Positions 53,830 to 61,988 are shown, counted from the stretch's first letter. The stretch is DNA of 63,133 nucleotides from Paenibacillus albidus (GCF_014644435.1 NZ_BMKR01000041.1:1-63133), one strand, 5' to 3'. Notes: generated from the sequence alone by a model not told the origin. Made by a program: numbers and translations.

Positions 53830-54531
53830 CTACGGCAGCTTAAGGACTTTGCCGATCGGCAGCTTCTTCAGCTCACTGTCCTTTATGCCGTTAAGCTTTT
53901 GTATCACCTTGTATTTCTGTCCGTCACCGAGGATCTTTTTGGCAATACTCCACAGATTGTCGCCCGCTTTCATCGTGTACGTCTTGGGTGCCGTTTTATC
54001 ACTCGCCCGCTTGGGCTCTGTTTTCGCTTCACCTTTGACGATTTTTACGGGACTGGCCTGATAGAACACGTATTTTTTGAGCGAAAGCGAATATTCAATA
54101 TCTCCGGAGGTTCCCGCACTAAGCTTCCAGCTGAAGCTCTCAATACTGGCAGCCATATTCAAGGCAAAATCATTCGGTGCGGACGAATCCTCACGCTCTC
54201 CCTTTAAGCTCACTCCAGATAACACAAAACGGATCGGCCGTCGGCTTTTCATCCATTTCTGGATCATCAGCACATATTCAAAAGGCCGCAGCAGCCGGTT
54301 TTGTCCTTTTTTGCCTACGACGACAAAGGGGTAGTGCTGTGCAGGGAAGACACTGTCAATCGTAATCTCCGTCAGCTTCGGATAGGCAATGGCATTGATT
54401 TCACCCAGACCGACAATGGTATAGCTTTTGCTGTCTCCCGACTCTTTGATTTCCAGCGTCTCCGGGTTCACAGGCAATCGGAAGAGATCCTCCAGCCCAT
54501 TAAAACTCAAGAAAAAACCGTATTCTTCCAC
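53830..54531 (-). CDS. XkdP-type LysM tail protein
   Basis: GTG at 54531, two bases after the tape measure stop and behind AGGGGG, is the likely start (233 residues). The N-terminal part is the gp53/XkdP-like baseplate domain (FFLSFNGLEDLFRLPVNPETLE). The C-terminus is a LysM domain (YTMKAGDNLWSIAKKILGDG) that binds peptidoglycan. It links hub and tube. Confidence 0.9.
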   Translation of the reverse strand: MEEYGFFLSFNGLEDLFRLPVNPETLEIKESGDSKSYTIVGLGEINAIAYPKLTEITIDSVFPAQHYPFVVVGKKGQNRLLRPFEYVLMIQKWMKSRRPIRFVLSGVSLKGEREDSSAPNDFALNMAASIESFSWKLSAGTSGDIEYSLSLKKYVFYQASPVKIVKGEAKTEPKRASDKTAPKTYTMKAGDNLWSIAKKILGDGQKYKVIQKLNGIKDSELKKLPIGKVLKLP

Positions 54532-54532
54532 G

Positions 54533-56488
54533 TTACGTATACACCCCCTGCGCCGTTGAAACAAATTCCTCATTCAGCTTTTGCCCGATCTTCGTGATGA
54601 TCGTATCGATGTCCCCGGCATTATTGATATTGCCTGTGGTCACCTGCACCGTTGGCGTCAGCTCCACAAAGTTCTGAATCGCCTGAATCTCCGCCAGCTC
54701 GCGCATCATCTTGAGATCCTCACTGGAGATGTCCACGGTGTCGCCTATGGAACCGACCTCATTCACTCGGTTGACGTTATTCAGGTTGCCGCCTTGATTG
54801 GCGAACAGATTAGGGGTACCCTGCGTCTGACCTCCGTTTAGTGGCGGTGTAACCATCTTTTTCATTTCTTCTGTAGCGTCTCTTCCCTTATCCGTTAATG
54901 AACTTCCAATACCGTCAGCATAGTTTTTACCCTTTTGATAACTGGTATTAAAGGCATCCTTAGTATCCACATAAGTTTTGGACTCTGTCTTTTGTTGGGC
55001 AGCTTTGTCCGTCGGTTCGAGCGCTTTAAAGCCTTGACGATACTTATCAATCAAATCGCTGGCACTATGGGGAATTTTCGGTTCAAGCATATCAACCTTT
55101 ATTTCTCCAATCCCCATCATGTCAAAGAACGGAATAGTGCTTAACGCATCAATCATGGCATTAAATTTACCAAGCACCCAATTGATTGCCTTTGCCATCA
55201 CCTGCATAAAGCCGCCCGCAAAGCTTTCAGCACCAACCGCCATATTATATAAAGCATTAAGCACGCCCATACCCATGTCATAAAACAATTGTTTCACAAA
55301 ATCAATAGCAGAATTAACGCCGTTAACAATGCCATCCCAAAGATAATTGAATCCATTTTGCAGCCCAATCCATATATTCTGAAAGACGGCCATTAACCAG
55401 CCAAAAGCTCCTACAATGGCGCCAACCACCTCACTTGCCGATACGCCGAGTTGCTGCAGCACGAATATCAGGATGGCAATGACTGCAATCACGATCAGAA
55501 TCGGCCAGTTGGCAACCAGCCAGGCTGCAGCAAGCAAATATACCTGAACGATCATGGCTGCCAGATAGACCATCGCTATTGCTATAAGAATCGGCTCAAT
55601 AATAGACCAATTCTCCTGCACCACACCGGCCAGCCAAAGTAGTCCATCCACAATGATCCCGATAGCATTGGCTATCACCAGAAAACCATTTGCCATTGTG
55701 TTAATCAGTGGGGCCAGTTGGCCCGAGATGAGCGCTTGATTCAGCGTATCCATTACAGGCCGCAGGGCTCCCAACGCTTTTTCACCGATTTTCCCCATTG
55801 CCGCATCAACGTTTTTATTCATCTTGTTCCAATCAGCAATATCTCCTGGTTGTTTTTTTACAGCAGCCTTAACCGCCTTCTCCCCGAAAGACTTAATCTT
55901 GTTAAAGGGAGTAACCCAATCGGCTGTTTTCAAAAAGTTTGATATTTTAGAGTCAGGTCTTGGCGGTGTTGGAGGTGTAGGGGGCACCGGAGGATCTTTT
56001 TTTAGATTGATCTTGGGTACAGGTACTGGCTCAACCTTAACCTCAGGTTTTTTTTCTTCTTTCTTCTCTTCCTTTTTTGCTTGCTTATCGAACCCTTTCC
56101 ACCATTCCACCTTCTTGGCCTTTTCTTTTTCCGCCTTGGCAAGCTTCTCAGGAGGAGAAGTATTCACTATACTCATTCCCAGCTGCTGTGACTGACTGGC
56201 CTGCTGACTCTGCTCGACTATGATGTCTTTGGATACAACAATCTGTGGCGGAATCTGTTTGAACCCTTCCAGCACCGTATCATTGATATCCTGCAAAGAC
56301 TGGCCCACCTTGTCCATAGAACGGCTCAGATCATTGGCTGAGCGTATTAGGGTTCCCTGCATGCCCTTAATCGAACGGTTGACAAGATCCAGGTTTGTAC
56401 CTATGCGCAGACACTGTTTGTGTACCTTTTTCCAAATGCCCAGAGACTTTACAGGCAGCATCATTGCTTTAGAAGTACCTATCTTCAT
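54533..56488 (-). CDS. Tail tape measure protein, short
   Basis: The 651-residue protein has an N-terminal coiled coil, a Lys/Glu then Pro-rich linker (about 145-190), and apolar central segments (AIGIIVDGLLWLAGVVQ; ILIVIAVIAILIFVLQQLG). The C-terminal region carries FNTSYQKGKNYADGIGSSL and a terminal ELTPTVQVTTGNINNAGDIDTI. Tape measure length sets tail length at about 1.5 angstrom per residue, so a tail near 0.1 micrometre is expected. PBSX XkdO is about twice as long, so this particle would be short. Confidence 0.88.
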   Translation of the reverse strand: MKIGTSKAMMLPVKSLGIWKKVHKQCLRIGTNLDLVNRSIKGMQGTLIRSANDLSRSMDKVGQSLQDINDTVLEGFKQIPPQIVVSKDIIVEQSQQASQSQQLGMSIVNTSPPEKLAKAEKEKAKKVEWWKGFDKQAKKEEKKEEKKPEVKVEPVPVPKINLKKDPPVPPTPPTPPRPDSKISNFLKTADWVTPFNKIKSFGEKAVKAAVKKQPGDIADWNKMNKNVDAAMGKIGEKALGALRPVMDTLNQALISGQLAPLINTMANGFLVIANAIGIIVDGLLWLAGVVQENWSIIEPILIAIAMVYLAAMIVQVYLLAAAWLVANWPILIVIAVIAILIFVLQQLGVSASEVVGAIVGAFGWLMAVFQNIWIGLQNGFNYLWDGIVNGVNSAIDFVKQLFYDMGMGVLNALYNMAVGAESFAGGFMQVMAKAINWVLGKFNAMIDALSTIPFFDMMGIGEIKVDMLEPKIPHSASDLIDKYRQGFKALEPTDKAAQQKTESKTYVDTKDAFNTSYQKGKNYADGIGSSLTDKGRDATEEMKKMVTPPLNGGQTQGTPNLFANQGGNLNNVNRVNEVGSIGDTVDISSEDLKMMRELAEIQAIQNFVELTPTVQVTTGNINNAGDIDTIITKIGQKLNEEFVSTAQGVYT

Positions 56489-56509
56489 TTTCCCACCCCC
56501 TTTATATCA

Positions 56510-57111
56510 CTATCTCCTTTTCCCCTTGCTACGCGACTGCTCCCGCTTCTCCTTCTCCACCCGGACTGCGATCATCGCATAGATCGCGGCACGTTCACGG
56601 GAGGAGAGCTTCATCAGCTCATGCGGCAAAATATGCAGCTCATGGAGGGCGTAGTAGGCCAGGTTGGCCTCACTGTCGCCCCCGTTAATTAGTTTTTTAC
56701 TTCATCCACCAGCTCGTTCATGTCGGTGCCGAAGCCGTTAAGCGCCTGCACCCGTTCACCAAGCGCCGCGAATTCGCCGGGGAGCAGCATTTTGCGCAGC
56801 AGCGTTTCCGCCCCAAGCACACCATAGGAGCGCTGCAGTTCCGCATTTTTCAGATCCGGGTGCACCACGCTTGAAGTCATGAGCTTGGCCATATACTCAT
56901 TGGGATCGATATCGGAGGTGTATACGCCGTTTTTGCCTTTCACTTTGCGGGTAGCCGCTTTGCGGCATTCCTGGTTCTCGTCCTCGGTCATGCTGCGCAG
57001 CTTCCAGGCCACCGGGTGACCCTCCTTATCCTTAAAACGCAACGAGACCACAAATTCCTCCGTCGTGTCACAAGCCACATTTTGCGCAAAAAACAAACTT
57101 AATTCACTCAT
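56510..57111 (-). CDS. Tail assembly chaperone, -1 frameshifted long form (lambda G-T analogue)
   Basis: If the ribosome slips -1 at A AAA AAC, translation continues as KKLINGGDSEANLAYYALHE and ends KREQSRSKGKRR at TAG 56510-56512, adding 60 residues. The extension has no start codon suited to independent translation and lies just before the tape measure gene, exactly where tailed phages encode their G-T product. The two forms load the tape measure protein. Confidence 0.85.
56689..57111 (-). CDS. Tail assembly chaperone, short form (XkdN-type, lambda G analogue)
   Basis: The 140-residue protein (SLFFAQNVACDTTEEFVVSLRF; RSYGVLGAETLLRKMLLPGEFAAL) matches XkdN. It ends ELVDEVKN at a stop that directly follows the heptamer A AAA AAC (56698-56692), a classic -1 slippery site. 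The upstream product coats the tape measure before tube assembly. Confidence 0.9.
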   Translation of the reverse strand: MSELSLFFAQNVACDTTEEFVVSLRFKDKEGHPVAWKLRSMTEDENQECRKAATRKVKGKNGVYTSDIDPNEYMAKLMTSSVVHPDLKNAELQRSYGVLGAETLLRKMLLPGEFAALGERVQALNGFGTDMNELVDEVKN

Positions 57112-57224
57112 GATTATCCTCCTTAAAATTTCAGATCACAGATTGTGTACAGAATAAAGAAGAGACCCGTCGTCGTCACGCCCGGGCCTTGCACTCTCTC
57201 ATCCCTCTATATTCCCCTTGCCGC

Positions 57225-57695
57225 TTACTGTCCCGAACCCGCAGGGGCACTGAACGATTGGGCGATCTCCACATCTTCAAACGTAAAGCTTACTTCTTCC
57301 TCCAGCGCATCCGATTCGGTATCCAGGGAGGCCATAATTACGCTGTCCAGATTGACGCCTTTGAGAATGATCCGCTGCGCGCCCACACTGGACGAAGGAT
57401 CTTCATTCGTAACCTCAATATCGAAATATTGATCGACTCCGGTCTTCATATAATCAAGCATCATTTGGCGGAAACGGCTGGTCATATAAAAAATCGTCAT
57501 CGTCCCGCTGCCCGACCAGCCGGTCGCTTTATGCTGTACCCCGCGCCGTCCCAGTGTCTTCACTTCCGCTTTTGTTTTCTCCACCGTGGCTTCCAGCGTC
57601 TTCACATAAAACATCTCTTCCGTCTGTGTGCCGATAACGGCATAAGCGCGGCCTTCCTGGCCCGACAGGGTATCACTGGCTTTCAAAAATGCCAT
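57225..57695 (-). CDS. Tail tube protein (XkdM, DUF2001)
   Basis: The 156-residue protein matches the inner tube of PBSX-type contractile tails: SGQEGRAYAVIGTQTEEMFYVKTLEATVEKTKAEVKTLG and SDALEEEVSFTFEDVEI. It polymerises on the hub around the tape measure. It lies 1 bp after the sheath gene stop. Confidence 0.93.
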   Translation of the reverse strand: MAFLKASDTLSGQEGRAYAVIGTQTEEMFYVKTLEATVEKTKAEVKTLGRRGVQHKATGWSGSGTMTIFYMTSRFRQMMLDYMKTGVDQYFDIEVTNEDPSSSVGAQRIILKGVNLDSVIMASLDTESDALEEEVSFTFEDVEIAQSFSAPAGSGQ

Positions 57696-57696
57696 C

Positions 57697-59019
57697 TTAA
57701 ACCACCTTCACTTTCATATATACTTTTTCTACGGCGTCCACCGGCTTCACCGCTACATCCAGCACAATGCTGTCACTGTCCGTCCCGGCCACAACCACCA
57801 CATCCGTCTGCGCATTAAAGCCTTCAATCGCTCCGATATTCTGGAGATCATTCATATATGTCGCACATTGCGACCAGAACAACGCCCGCCCATCCTCATT
57901 GTTGGCAACCTTGCCGACATAATAATTCTCGAAAATGCGCTTCAGATCGTTCGCAATCCCGTCCAGCACACGCAACACACGGTTTTTGGAAAAAGCTTTG
58001 CCCTTGGCCGGCGAATACGCCGTAAAGGTGTTGATATCCTGTTCAACCACCGCCCGGCCGCCGCTGTAGGTGAACAGCAGATCCCCGCTGAGCAGTGCAG
58101 CCGTTGTCTCGGAATGATTCAGGCGGACATCCGCATCCACCGCATCATCGTAGGCCTGATAGGTCAGTGACTCATTCACCGCAGCCGCTGCTGTAGCACC
58201 CGCTACCCAGGCTACGGCAGCCACTTTATCAATCACCGTGTCGTCGCTCAGAACAACGCCGTTCTTGACGCTGATGACACCTTCATGCCCGGCGGCCGCA
58301 TAATCCGCCACCACGGCTTGAACCTTCTTTCCTTCCGTATCCCGCAGTCGTTTCACAAAAGACGTATATAGCGCCTTAAGCGAATTATCCTGCGATACCA
58401 GGCCCACCGTCTGAAAATCCTGAACCTCCAGAGCTGAGAGGAAACTGCTGTGCTCCTGATTGGTTACGGTACCATTCGCGCCACCTGTTAGCGGCATAGC
58501 AGCGGCGGTCTTCAGCCCTTCAGTTCCATTGACCTGAAACTGTACATAGCTGTTGGACTTCAAATCAGCGGCAGTCTCCACCGTCTGCTTCTCTACCTCT
58601 GTCCCCTGCAGCAGCGTTTTTACATCAAACAACACTTCGTTCTCAATGTTCTGTTCAATGACGACCGTCAGATCATTCCCGCGTTCGCCGCCATAAGCAG
58701 CCGTTGCCTGCAGTCCATTGCCGGTTACAGCCGCCTTGATGCCGCTATTCAGACGGTACAGCAGCAGCGTGCCTGCCCGCTTCAGCGCTTCGCGCACCGG
58801 CTGCAGAACCGCATCCGTCAGTTCGTATCCGAACAGCTTGTGCATATCATCCTGTGGTGTTACTTTGACAATCGTTCCGGACTGCCCCCAAGGCAATGCA
58901 AGTGCGAGTGCGGTGATGCCGCGTTCCCCCATTTTACCGATCGTGCTTTGTTCCGAAGCGACATTCACATATACTCCCGGACGCACCTTGTTTTGTGTTG
59001 TCCATGTTCCTCCAGCCAT
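57697..59019 (-). CDS. Contractile tail sheath protein (XkdK)
   Basis: The 440-residue sheath protein starts AGGTWTTQNKVRPGVYVNVASE, the usual beginning of PBSX/phi-type sheaths. It includes FEDPKQKF-like internal regions (VALALPWGQSGTIVKVTP; NLTVVIEQNIENEVLFDVKTLLQ) and ends VYMKVKVV. Contraction drives the tube through the target envelope. The ATG shares one base with the stop of the small upstream gene (TAATG). Confidence 0.95.
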   Translation of the reverse strand: MAGGTWTTQNKVRPGVYVNVASEQSTIGKMGERGITALALALPWGQSGTIVKVTPQDDMHKLFGYELTDAVLQPVREALKRAGTLLLYRLNSGIKAAVTGNGLQATAAYGGERGNDLTVVIEQNIENEVLFDVKTLLQGTEVEKQTVETAADLKSNSYVQFQVNGTEGLKTAAAMPLTGGANGTVTNQEHSSFLSALEVQDFQTVGLVSQDNSLKALYTSFVKRLRDTEGKKVQAVVADYAAAGHEGVISVKNGVVLSDDTVIDKVAAVAWVAGATAAAAVNESLTYQAYDDAVDADVRLNHSETTAALLSGDLLFTYSGGRAVVEQDINTFTAYSPAKGKAFSKNRVLRVLDGIANDLKRIFENYYVGKVANNEDGRALFWSQCATYMNDLQNIGAIEGFNAQTDVVVVAGTDSDSIVLDVAVKPVDAVEKVYMKVKVV

Positions 59020-59195
59020 TAGATAACCTCCTCATTTAAAAAAAGCTTAAGTAATTGTTCTGCCTCATCCAACGTGTAACGATTATCATCCTGCAAAATG
59101 ACGTCCAGCACATCTTTATGCTTCGGCGTAAAAAGCGTCGATGCCAGCATCTGCTTTTTACTGAAGGCGGTAGTGCCAGCTTCCTGTGTGCTCAT
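59019..59195 (-). CDS. Small protein between tail terminator and sheath genes
   Basis: The 58-codon gene (MSTQEAGTTAFSKKQMLAS up to LFLNEEVI) overlaps the upstream gene by 4 bp (ATGA) and the sheath gene by 1 bp. The product is helical and acidic, with no known motif, but coupling on both sides makes it real. Comparable small genes sit before the sheath in several PBSX-like clusters. Confidence 0.8.
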   Translation of the reverse strand: MSTQEAGTTAFSKKQMLASTLFTPKHKDVLDVILQDDNRYTLDEAEQLLKLFLNEEVI

Positions 59196-59596
59196 TTCAG
59201 TCGTTCGCCTCCTGCCATATGGCCCATCTTCACCGCATCAGGCGCTTCCCTTTGCAGATAGAGCATATAATCCACCGTCACCAGCGGCCCACGTCCATCT
59301 GTTCCGGCTTCCCAGGCCTGCCGCACCATCCGATAGGAGTCTTCCATCTCGGTCAGTGCCTCGCTCAGCCGATCCGCCATCGCCTCCGCATCCAGCGGAC
59401 TTCCTTGTTCATAACGAATGCCAAACCGATAGACTGCCAAGTACCTGTCCTGGCGCTGCCGGTCATACGTAGCCGAGATCAAAGCCGGTTGAAAATAAGC
59501 CTGCTGCGGCTTCTCCCCTTCCTCATATACCGGCACGTCCGGAAAATAAAGCTCCAGCGCCGCCGTAATGCTGGCCCGTAATTGCTGTACAGACAT
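59192..59596 (-). CDS. Tail terminator-like protein (XkdJ position)
   Basis: ATG at 59596 follows AAAGGA and gives 134 residues (SVQQLRASITAALELYFPDV; YDRQRQDRYLAVYRFGIRYE; EMEDSYRMVRQAWEAG). It resembles tail terminator/completion proteins that cap the tube end. It is the first gene of the tail operon. No head-joining or capsid gene precedes it. Confidence 0.8.
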   Translation of the reverse strand: MSVQQLRASITAALELYFPDVPVYEEGEKPQQAYFQPALISATYDRQRQDRYLAVYRFGIRYEQGSPLDAEAMADRLSEALTEMEDSYRMVRQAWEAGTDGRGPLVTVDYMLYLQREAPDAVKMGHMAGGERLK

Positions 59597-59724
59597 CTTT
59601 CCTTCCTTTCCCGGCCACAACCTGCGGCCGCTGATATATCAATCAACCTCCCAACCTGGCCTATGCGAGAAGAAACAATCACCACCTGTTAATTTTTTCC
59701 GGAATCCATACGGAGTCTCTGGTA

Positions 59725-59738
59725 GAGCATTCATGCTC
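59725..59738. promoter_or_regulatory. Inverted repeat upstream of the tail operon
   Basis: GAGCAT TC ATGCTC is a short dyad about 130 bp before the first tail gene, between the LexA box and the start. It could be an operator for the ArpU-type regulator, but nothing proves this. Confidence 0.3.
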
Positions 59739-59847
59739 CTGTGGTGTTCTTCTGCTTCATTTGCCATGTTATAATCATAGCCCTTTATTGTCCGCATGGA
59801 GGTGGTCATAGGGAGGGGTTAGGGACGAGTTATGGCGATAAAAAGTA

Positions 59848-59861
59848 GAAACATACGTTCG
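59848..59861 (-). promoter_or_regulatory. LexA (SOS) box before the tail operon
   Basis: On the minus strand CGAACGTATGTTTC fits the Bacillus LexA/DinR consensus CGAACRNRYGTTYC at every position. It lies directly after the terminator of the upstream regulator gene and 252 bp before the first tail gene, in the direction of the operon. Confidence 0.8.
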
Positions 59862-59872
59862 TATTTTATAAC

Positions 59873-59904
59873 AAAAAAAGACCGCATCATCTTGTGGATG
59901 ATAC
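59873..59904 (-). terminator. Terminator after the ArpU-type regulator gene
   Basis: On the minus strand GTATCATC and GATGATGC pair around CACAA, followed by GGTCTTTTTTTG. It separates the regulator from the LexA-controlled tail operon. Confidence 0.8.
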
Positions 59905-59935
59905 AGCCTTGGTATGCTTTATAGATCTCCCGCTT

Positions 59936-60409
59936 TTATCCCAGGTCTTTTTTCAATAGAGCCTCCAGGGACAACATCCCCAGATCCGTCAGCGCCAGAG
60001 CCATTTTGTAAAAAGCCTTCGACCGGATCTTCACATAAGTATCCTTGCTGACCGGCGGATCAAATACATGATTATAAATGGTATAGTCGTATAGCTCGTC
60101 TCTTTTCATATAACGTTCACGGACCAGTTGCTGCTCCCTGCTGTCCAGCCTTTCCACTACGGAATCAATAGCTGCACAATAAGCTCTCCGCGCCGCAGGC
60201 ACATCTACATTATGGGCGGCAATGGCCGCTGTCTGATCTGTAACGGTATGTGTAGGTCCGTGAAACCGCTCCGTATAGGAATAAGTAGTGCCTGCCTCTT
60301 TCGCTTCAAATGTTACCGTCTTAAAAATCCGGTATTTCTCCAGCATATTTTCTATAGCAACCTGTGTGAGCCTACGGTCCAGCTCCGGTAAAGAAGATAA
60401 GTTCATCAT
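59936..60409 (-). CDS. ArpU/Xpf-type phage late transcriptional regulator
   Basis: The 157-residue protein matches the ArpU group of phage late-gene regulators related to sigma factors: LPELDRRLTQVAIENMLEKYRIFK, VVERLDSREQQLVRERYMKRDELYDYTIYNHVFDPPVSKDTY with a region-4-like helix-turn-helix. In PBSX the related Xpf turns on the tail genes. A good AAAGGAG precedes the start. It faces away from the Xre repressor gene, whose product probably shuts it off. Confidence 0.85.
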   Translation of the reverse strand: MMNLSSLPELDRRLTQVAIENMLEKYRIFKTVTFEAKEAGTTYSYTERFHGPTHTVTDQTAAIAAHNVDVPAARRAYCAAIDSVVERLDSREQQLVRERYMKRDELYDYTIYNHVFDPPVSKDTYVKIRSKAFYKMALALTDLGMLSLEALLKKDLG

Positions 60410-60484
60410 GGGTACACGCTCCTTTGTGAATTCAATTTAAGAGAATAGTTGCGGAAAACTTTACAGAACTATGGTAAAATTCAG

Positions 60485-60503
60485 TTGTTCGCATATTGTT
60501 CGC
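60485..60503. promoter_or_regulatory. Direct repeat in the divergent regulator region
   Basis: TTGTTCGC occurs at 60485-60492 and 60496-60503, one helical turn apart, between the ArpU-type and Xre genes. It is a candidate Xre binding site controlling the leftward promoter. Confidence 0.45.
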
Positions 60504-60615
60504 CTTTTTCAATAATATACCACTTCTCTTCCAATCCAGTAAAATCCCGTTTGAGAGCGTTTAAGCCGAATTAATGCCATTAATCCCTCATTATCTTGCC
60601 TTTTGGCAATAAACC

Positions 60616-60668
60616 GCCTGTTGTTGTTTACCTCTTGGCAAAAATGGCTTATATTAATTACAACAGGC
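60616..60668 (+). promoter_or_regulatory. Xre promoter framed by a 9-bp inverted repeat
   Basis: GCCTGTTGT (60616-60624) and ACAACAGGC (60660-60668) are exact inverted copies 44 bp apart. A possible promoter lies between them (TTTACC, 17 bp, TATATT), which fits self-repression by Xre. TTGGCAA also occurs twice (60603-60609 and 60635-60641). Confidence 0.5.
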
Positions 60669-60694
60669 CAACAGTCGATAAGGAGTGGTTAGGG

Positions 60695-61120
60695 ATGGAA
60701 CAGGAATTCGGAGTGTATCTAAAACAGCTTCGGGAAGCTCAGGGACTGACAATTAACCAATTGGCAGCGGCAGCGGGCATTAGTGGTTCACAAATTTCAC
60801 GAATAGAAAATGGTTTAAGGGGCGTACCGAAGCCGGCCACCCTGCGCAAGATTGCAGATGCCACTGGTGTGTCATATGAGGAGCTTATGGATCATGCCGG
60901 GTATTTGCAGGAACAGGGGCTTCCCCCCGCCGAGAGTGCCCCGGAGTGGGCCACAAGCAAGGATAAGCGGGACTTCCGCAAGATGCTGGAAGATGACGGC
61001 GAGTTGATGTTCGACGGGATTCCTCTCGACAAAGAGGATAAACAGAGGATTAAGGATGTGCTCACGGGACTGTTCTGGGAAGCCAAGCAAATGAATAAAC
61101 GCAAGAAACCGAAGATCTAA
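60695..61120 (+). CDS. Xre-type helix-turn-helix repressor of the tailocin
   Basis: ATG at 60695 after AAGGAG is chosen over the earlier open frame, giving 141 residues. The N-terminal HTH (YLKQLREAQGLTINQLAAAAGISGSQISRIENGLRGVPKPATLRKIA) is typical of phage repressors; the C-terminal part is charged and ends in KRKKPKI. With the adjacent protease gene it forms a pair like ImmR/ImmA of ICEBs1 and Xre of PBSX, so cleavage of the repressor would switch on the cluster. Confidence 0.92.
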   Translation: MEQEFGVYLKQLREAQGLTINQLAAAAGISGSQISRIENGLRGVPKPATLRKIADATGVSYEELMDHAGYLQEQGLPPAESAPEWATSKDKRDFRKMLEDDGELMFDGIPLDKEDKQRIKDVLTGLFWEAKQMNKRKKPKI

Positions 61121-61148
61121 ATACTCTATCATGCTGCAGGTGAAAACA

Positions 61149-61568
61149 ATGGATGATTTAATCAATAAGCTTATTAAGAAGTATAAAACCAACTGTCCAT
61201 TTGAACTTTCCCGGGCACTGGGTATCCATATTCGGTTCATGAACTTGGGCGCAGGCACTAAGGGTCTTTACTATCGCAAATTACGGAGAAGATTTATTGT
61301 TATTCATAATGAACTGCCCTTGGAGTGGCAACGGTTTGTCTGTGCACATGAATTAGGACATGATCGCCTTCACAAAGGAATCAACCGTTTTTTCTTGGAG
61401 GAACAATCCTATTTTTCCCCGGGGAAGCTGGAAAGGCAAGCCAATAACTTTGCTTACAAGCTGCTGTCTGCCGATCATATCCCCCATCAGGATGAACCTT
61501 TAGCAAGCTTTTACCAGCGGATTGGCATCCCACCGGAGCTTCGTTATTTAGGGGAGGACTATACATGA
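61149..61568 (+). CDS. ImmA/IrrE-family zinc metallopeptidase
   Basis: ATG at 61149 after AGGTGA is favoured over 61131; 139 residues. HELGHD is the HExxH zinc site, with E in FFLEEQSYFSPGKLERQANNFAYKLL as the usual downstream ligand region. ImmA-type proteases cut their cognate Xre-type repressor after DNA damage. It is 28 bp after the repressor gene and lies beside the tRNA cluster. Confidence 0.92.
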   Translation: MDDLINKLIKKYKTNCPFELSRALGIHIRFMNLGAGTKGLYYRKLRRRFIVIHNELPLEWQRFVCAHELGHDRLHKGINRFFLEEQSYFSPGKLERQANNFAYKLLSADHIPHQDEPLASFYQRIGIPPELRYLGEDYT

Positions 61569-61651
61569 AGCACTAGCTTTAACAGCGATCGGAAGAACTC
61601 CTGAACCCGTAGCGGGCTCTAGTGACAGACGGCAACATACTAAAAGAAAAC

Positions 61652-61680
61652 AACAAAAAACTCTTACCGAAGTAAGAGTT
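61652..61680 (-). terminator. Terminator of the rRNA/tRNA operon
   Basis: On the minus strand AACTCTTAC and GTAAGAGTT pair around a TTCG tetraloop, followed by TTTTTGTTG. It ends the leftward 5S-tRNA transcript 26 bp after the last tRNA. Confidence 0.92.
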
Positions 61681-61705
61681 AAATGCCAACTATAATGTTG
61701 AAGAA

Positions 61706-61779
61706 TCGGGATGACACGATTTGAACATGCGACCCCCTGGTCCCAAACCAGGTGCTCTACCAAGCTGAGCTACATCCCG
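61706..61779 (-). tRNA. tRNA-Pro (TGG), distal copy
   Basis: The minus strand folds as a cloverleaf with anticodon loop TTTGGGA (anticodon TGG). CCA is not encoded. It is identical in sequence to the Pro gene at 61880-61953. Confidence 0.95.
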
Positions 61780-61793
61780 AAACTATGAAATTA

Positions 61794-61867
61794 TGGAGCG
61801 GGTGATGGGAATCGAACCCACGCTATTAGCTTGGAAGGCTAAAGTTCTACCATTGAACTACACCCGC
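61794..61867 (-). tRNA. tRNA-Gly (TCC)
   Basis: Minus-strand cloverleaf from GCGGGTGTAGTTC, anticodon loop CTTCCAA (TCC), with encoded CCA. Confidence 0.95.
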
Positions 61868-61879
61868 AAAGAAATGAAA

Positions 61880-61953
61880 TCGGGATGACACGATTTGAAC
61901 ATGCGACCCCCTGGTCCCAAACCAGGTGCTCTACCAAGCTGAGCTACATCCCG
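61880..61953 (-). tRNA. tRNA-Pro (TGG), second copy
   Basis: Identical to 61706-61779; anticodon TGG; CCA not encoded. The two Pro genes flank tRNA-Gly(TCC). Confidence 0.95.
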
Positions 61954-61988
61954 ATAATATAAAGTTCTTCATGACTTATGAAGAAAAT

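Noticed and set aside
53677..54207. Plus-strand frame of 176 codons in the tail cluster
   Set aside because: Antisense to the hub and LysM genes, which have clear families and overlapping starts.
45127..61568. Ordinary integrated prophage
   Set aside because: No integrase, attachment sites, capsid, portal, terminase or replication genes were found, and both flanks are host genes.
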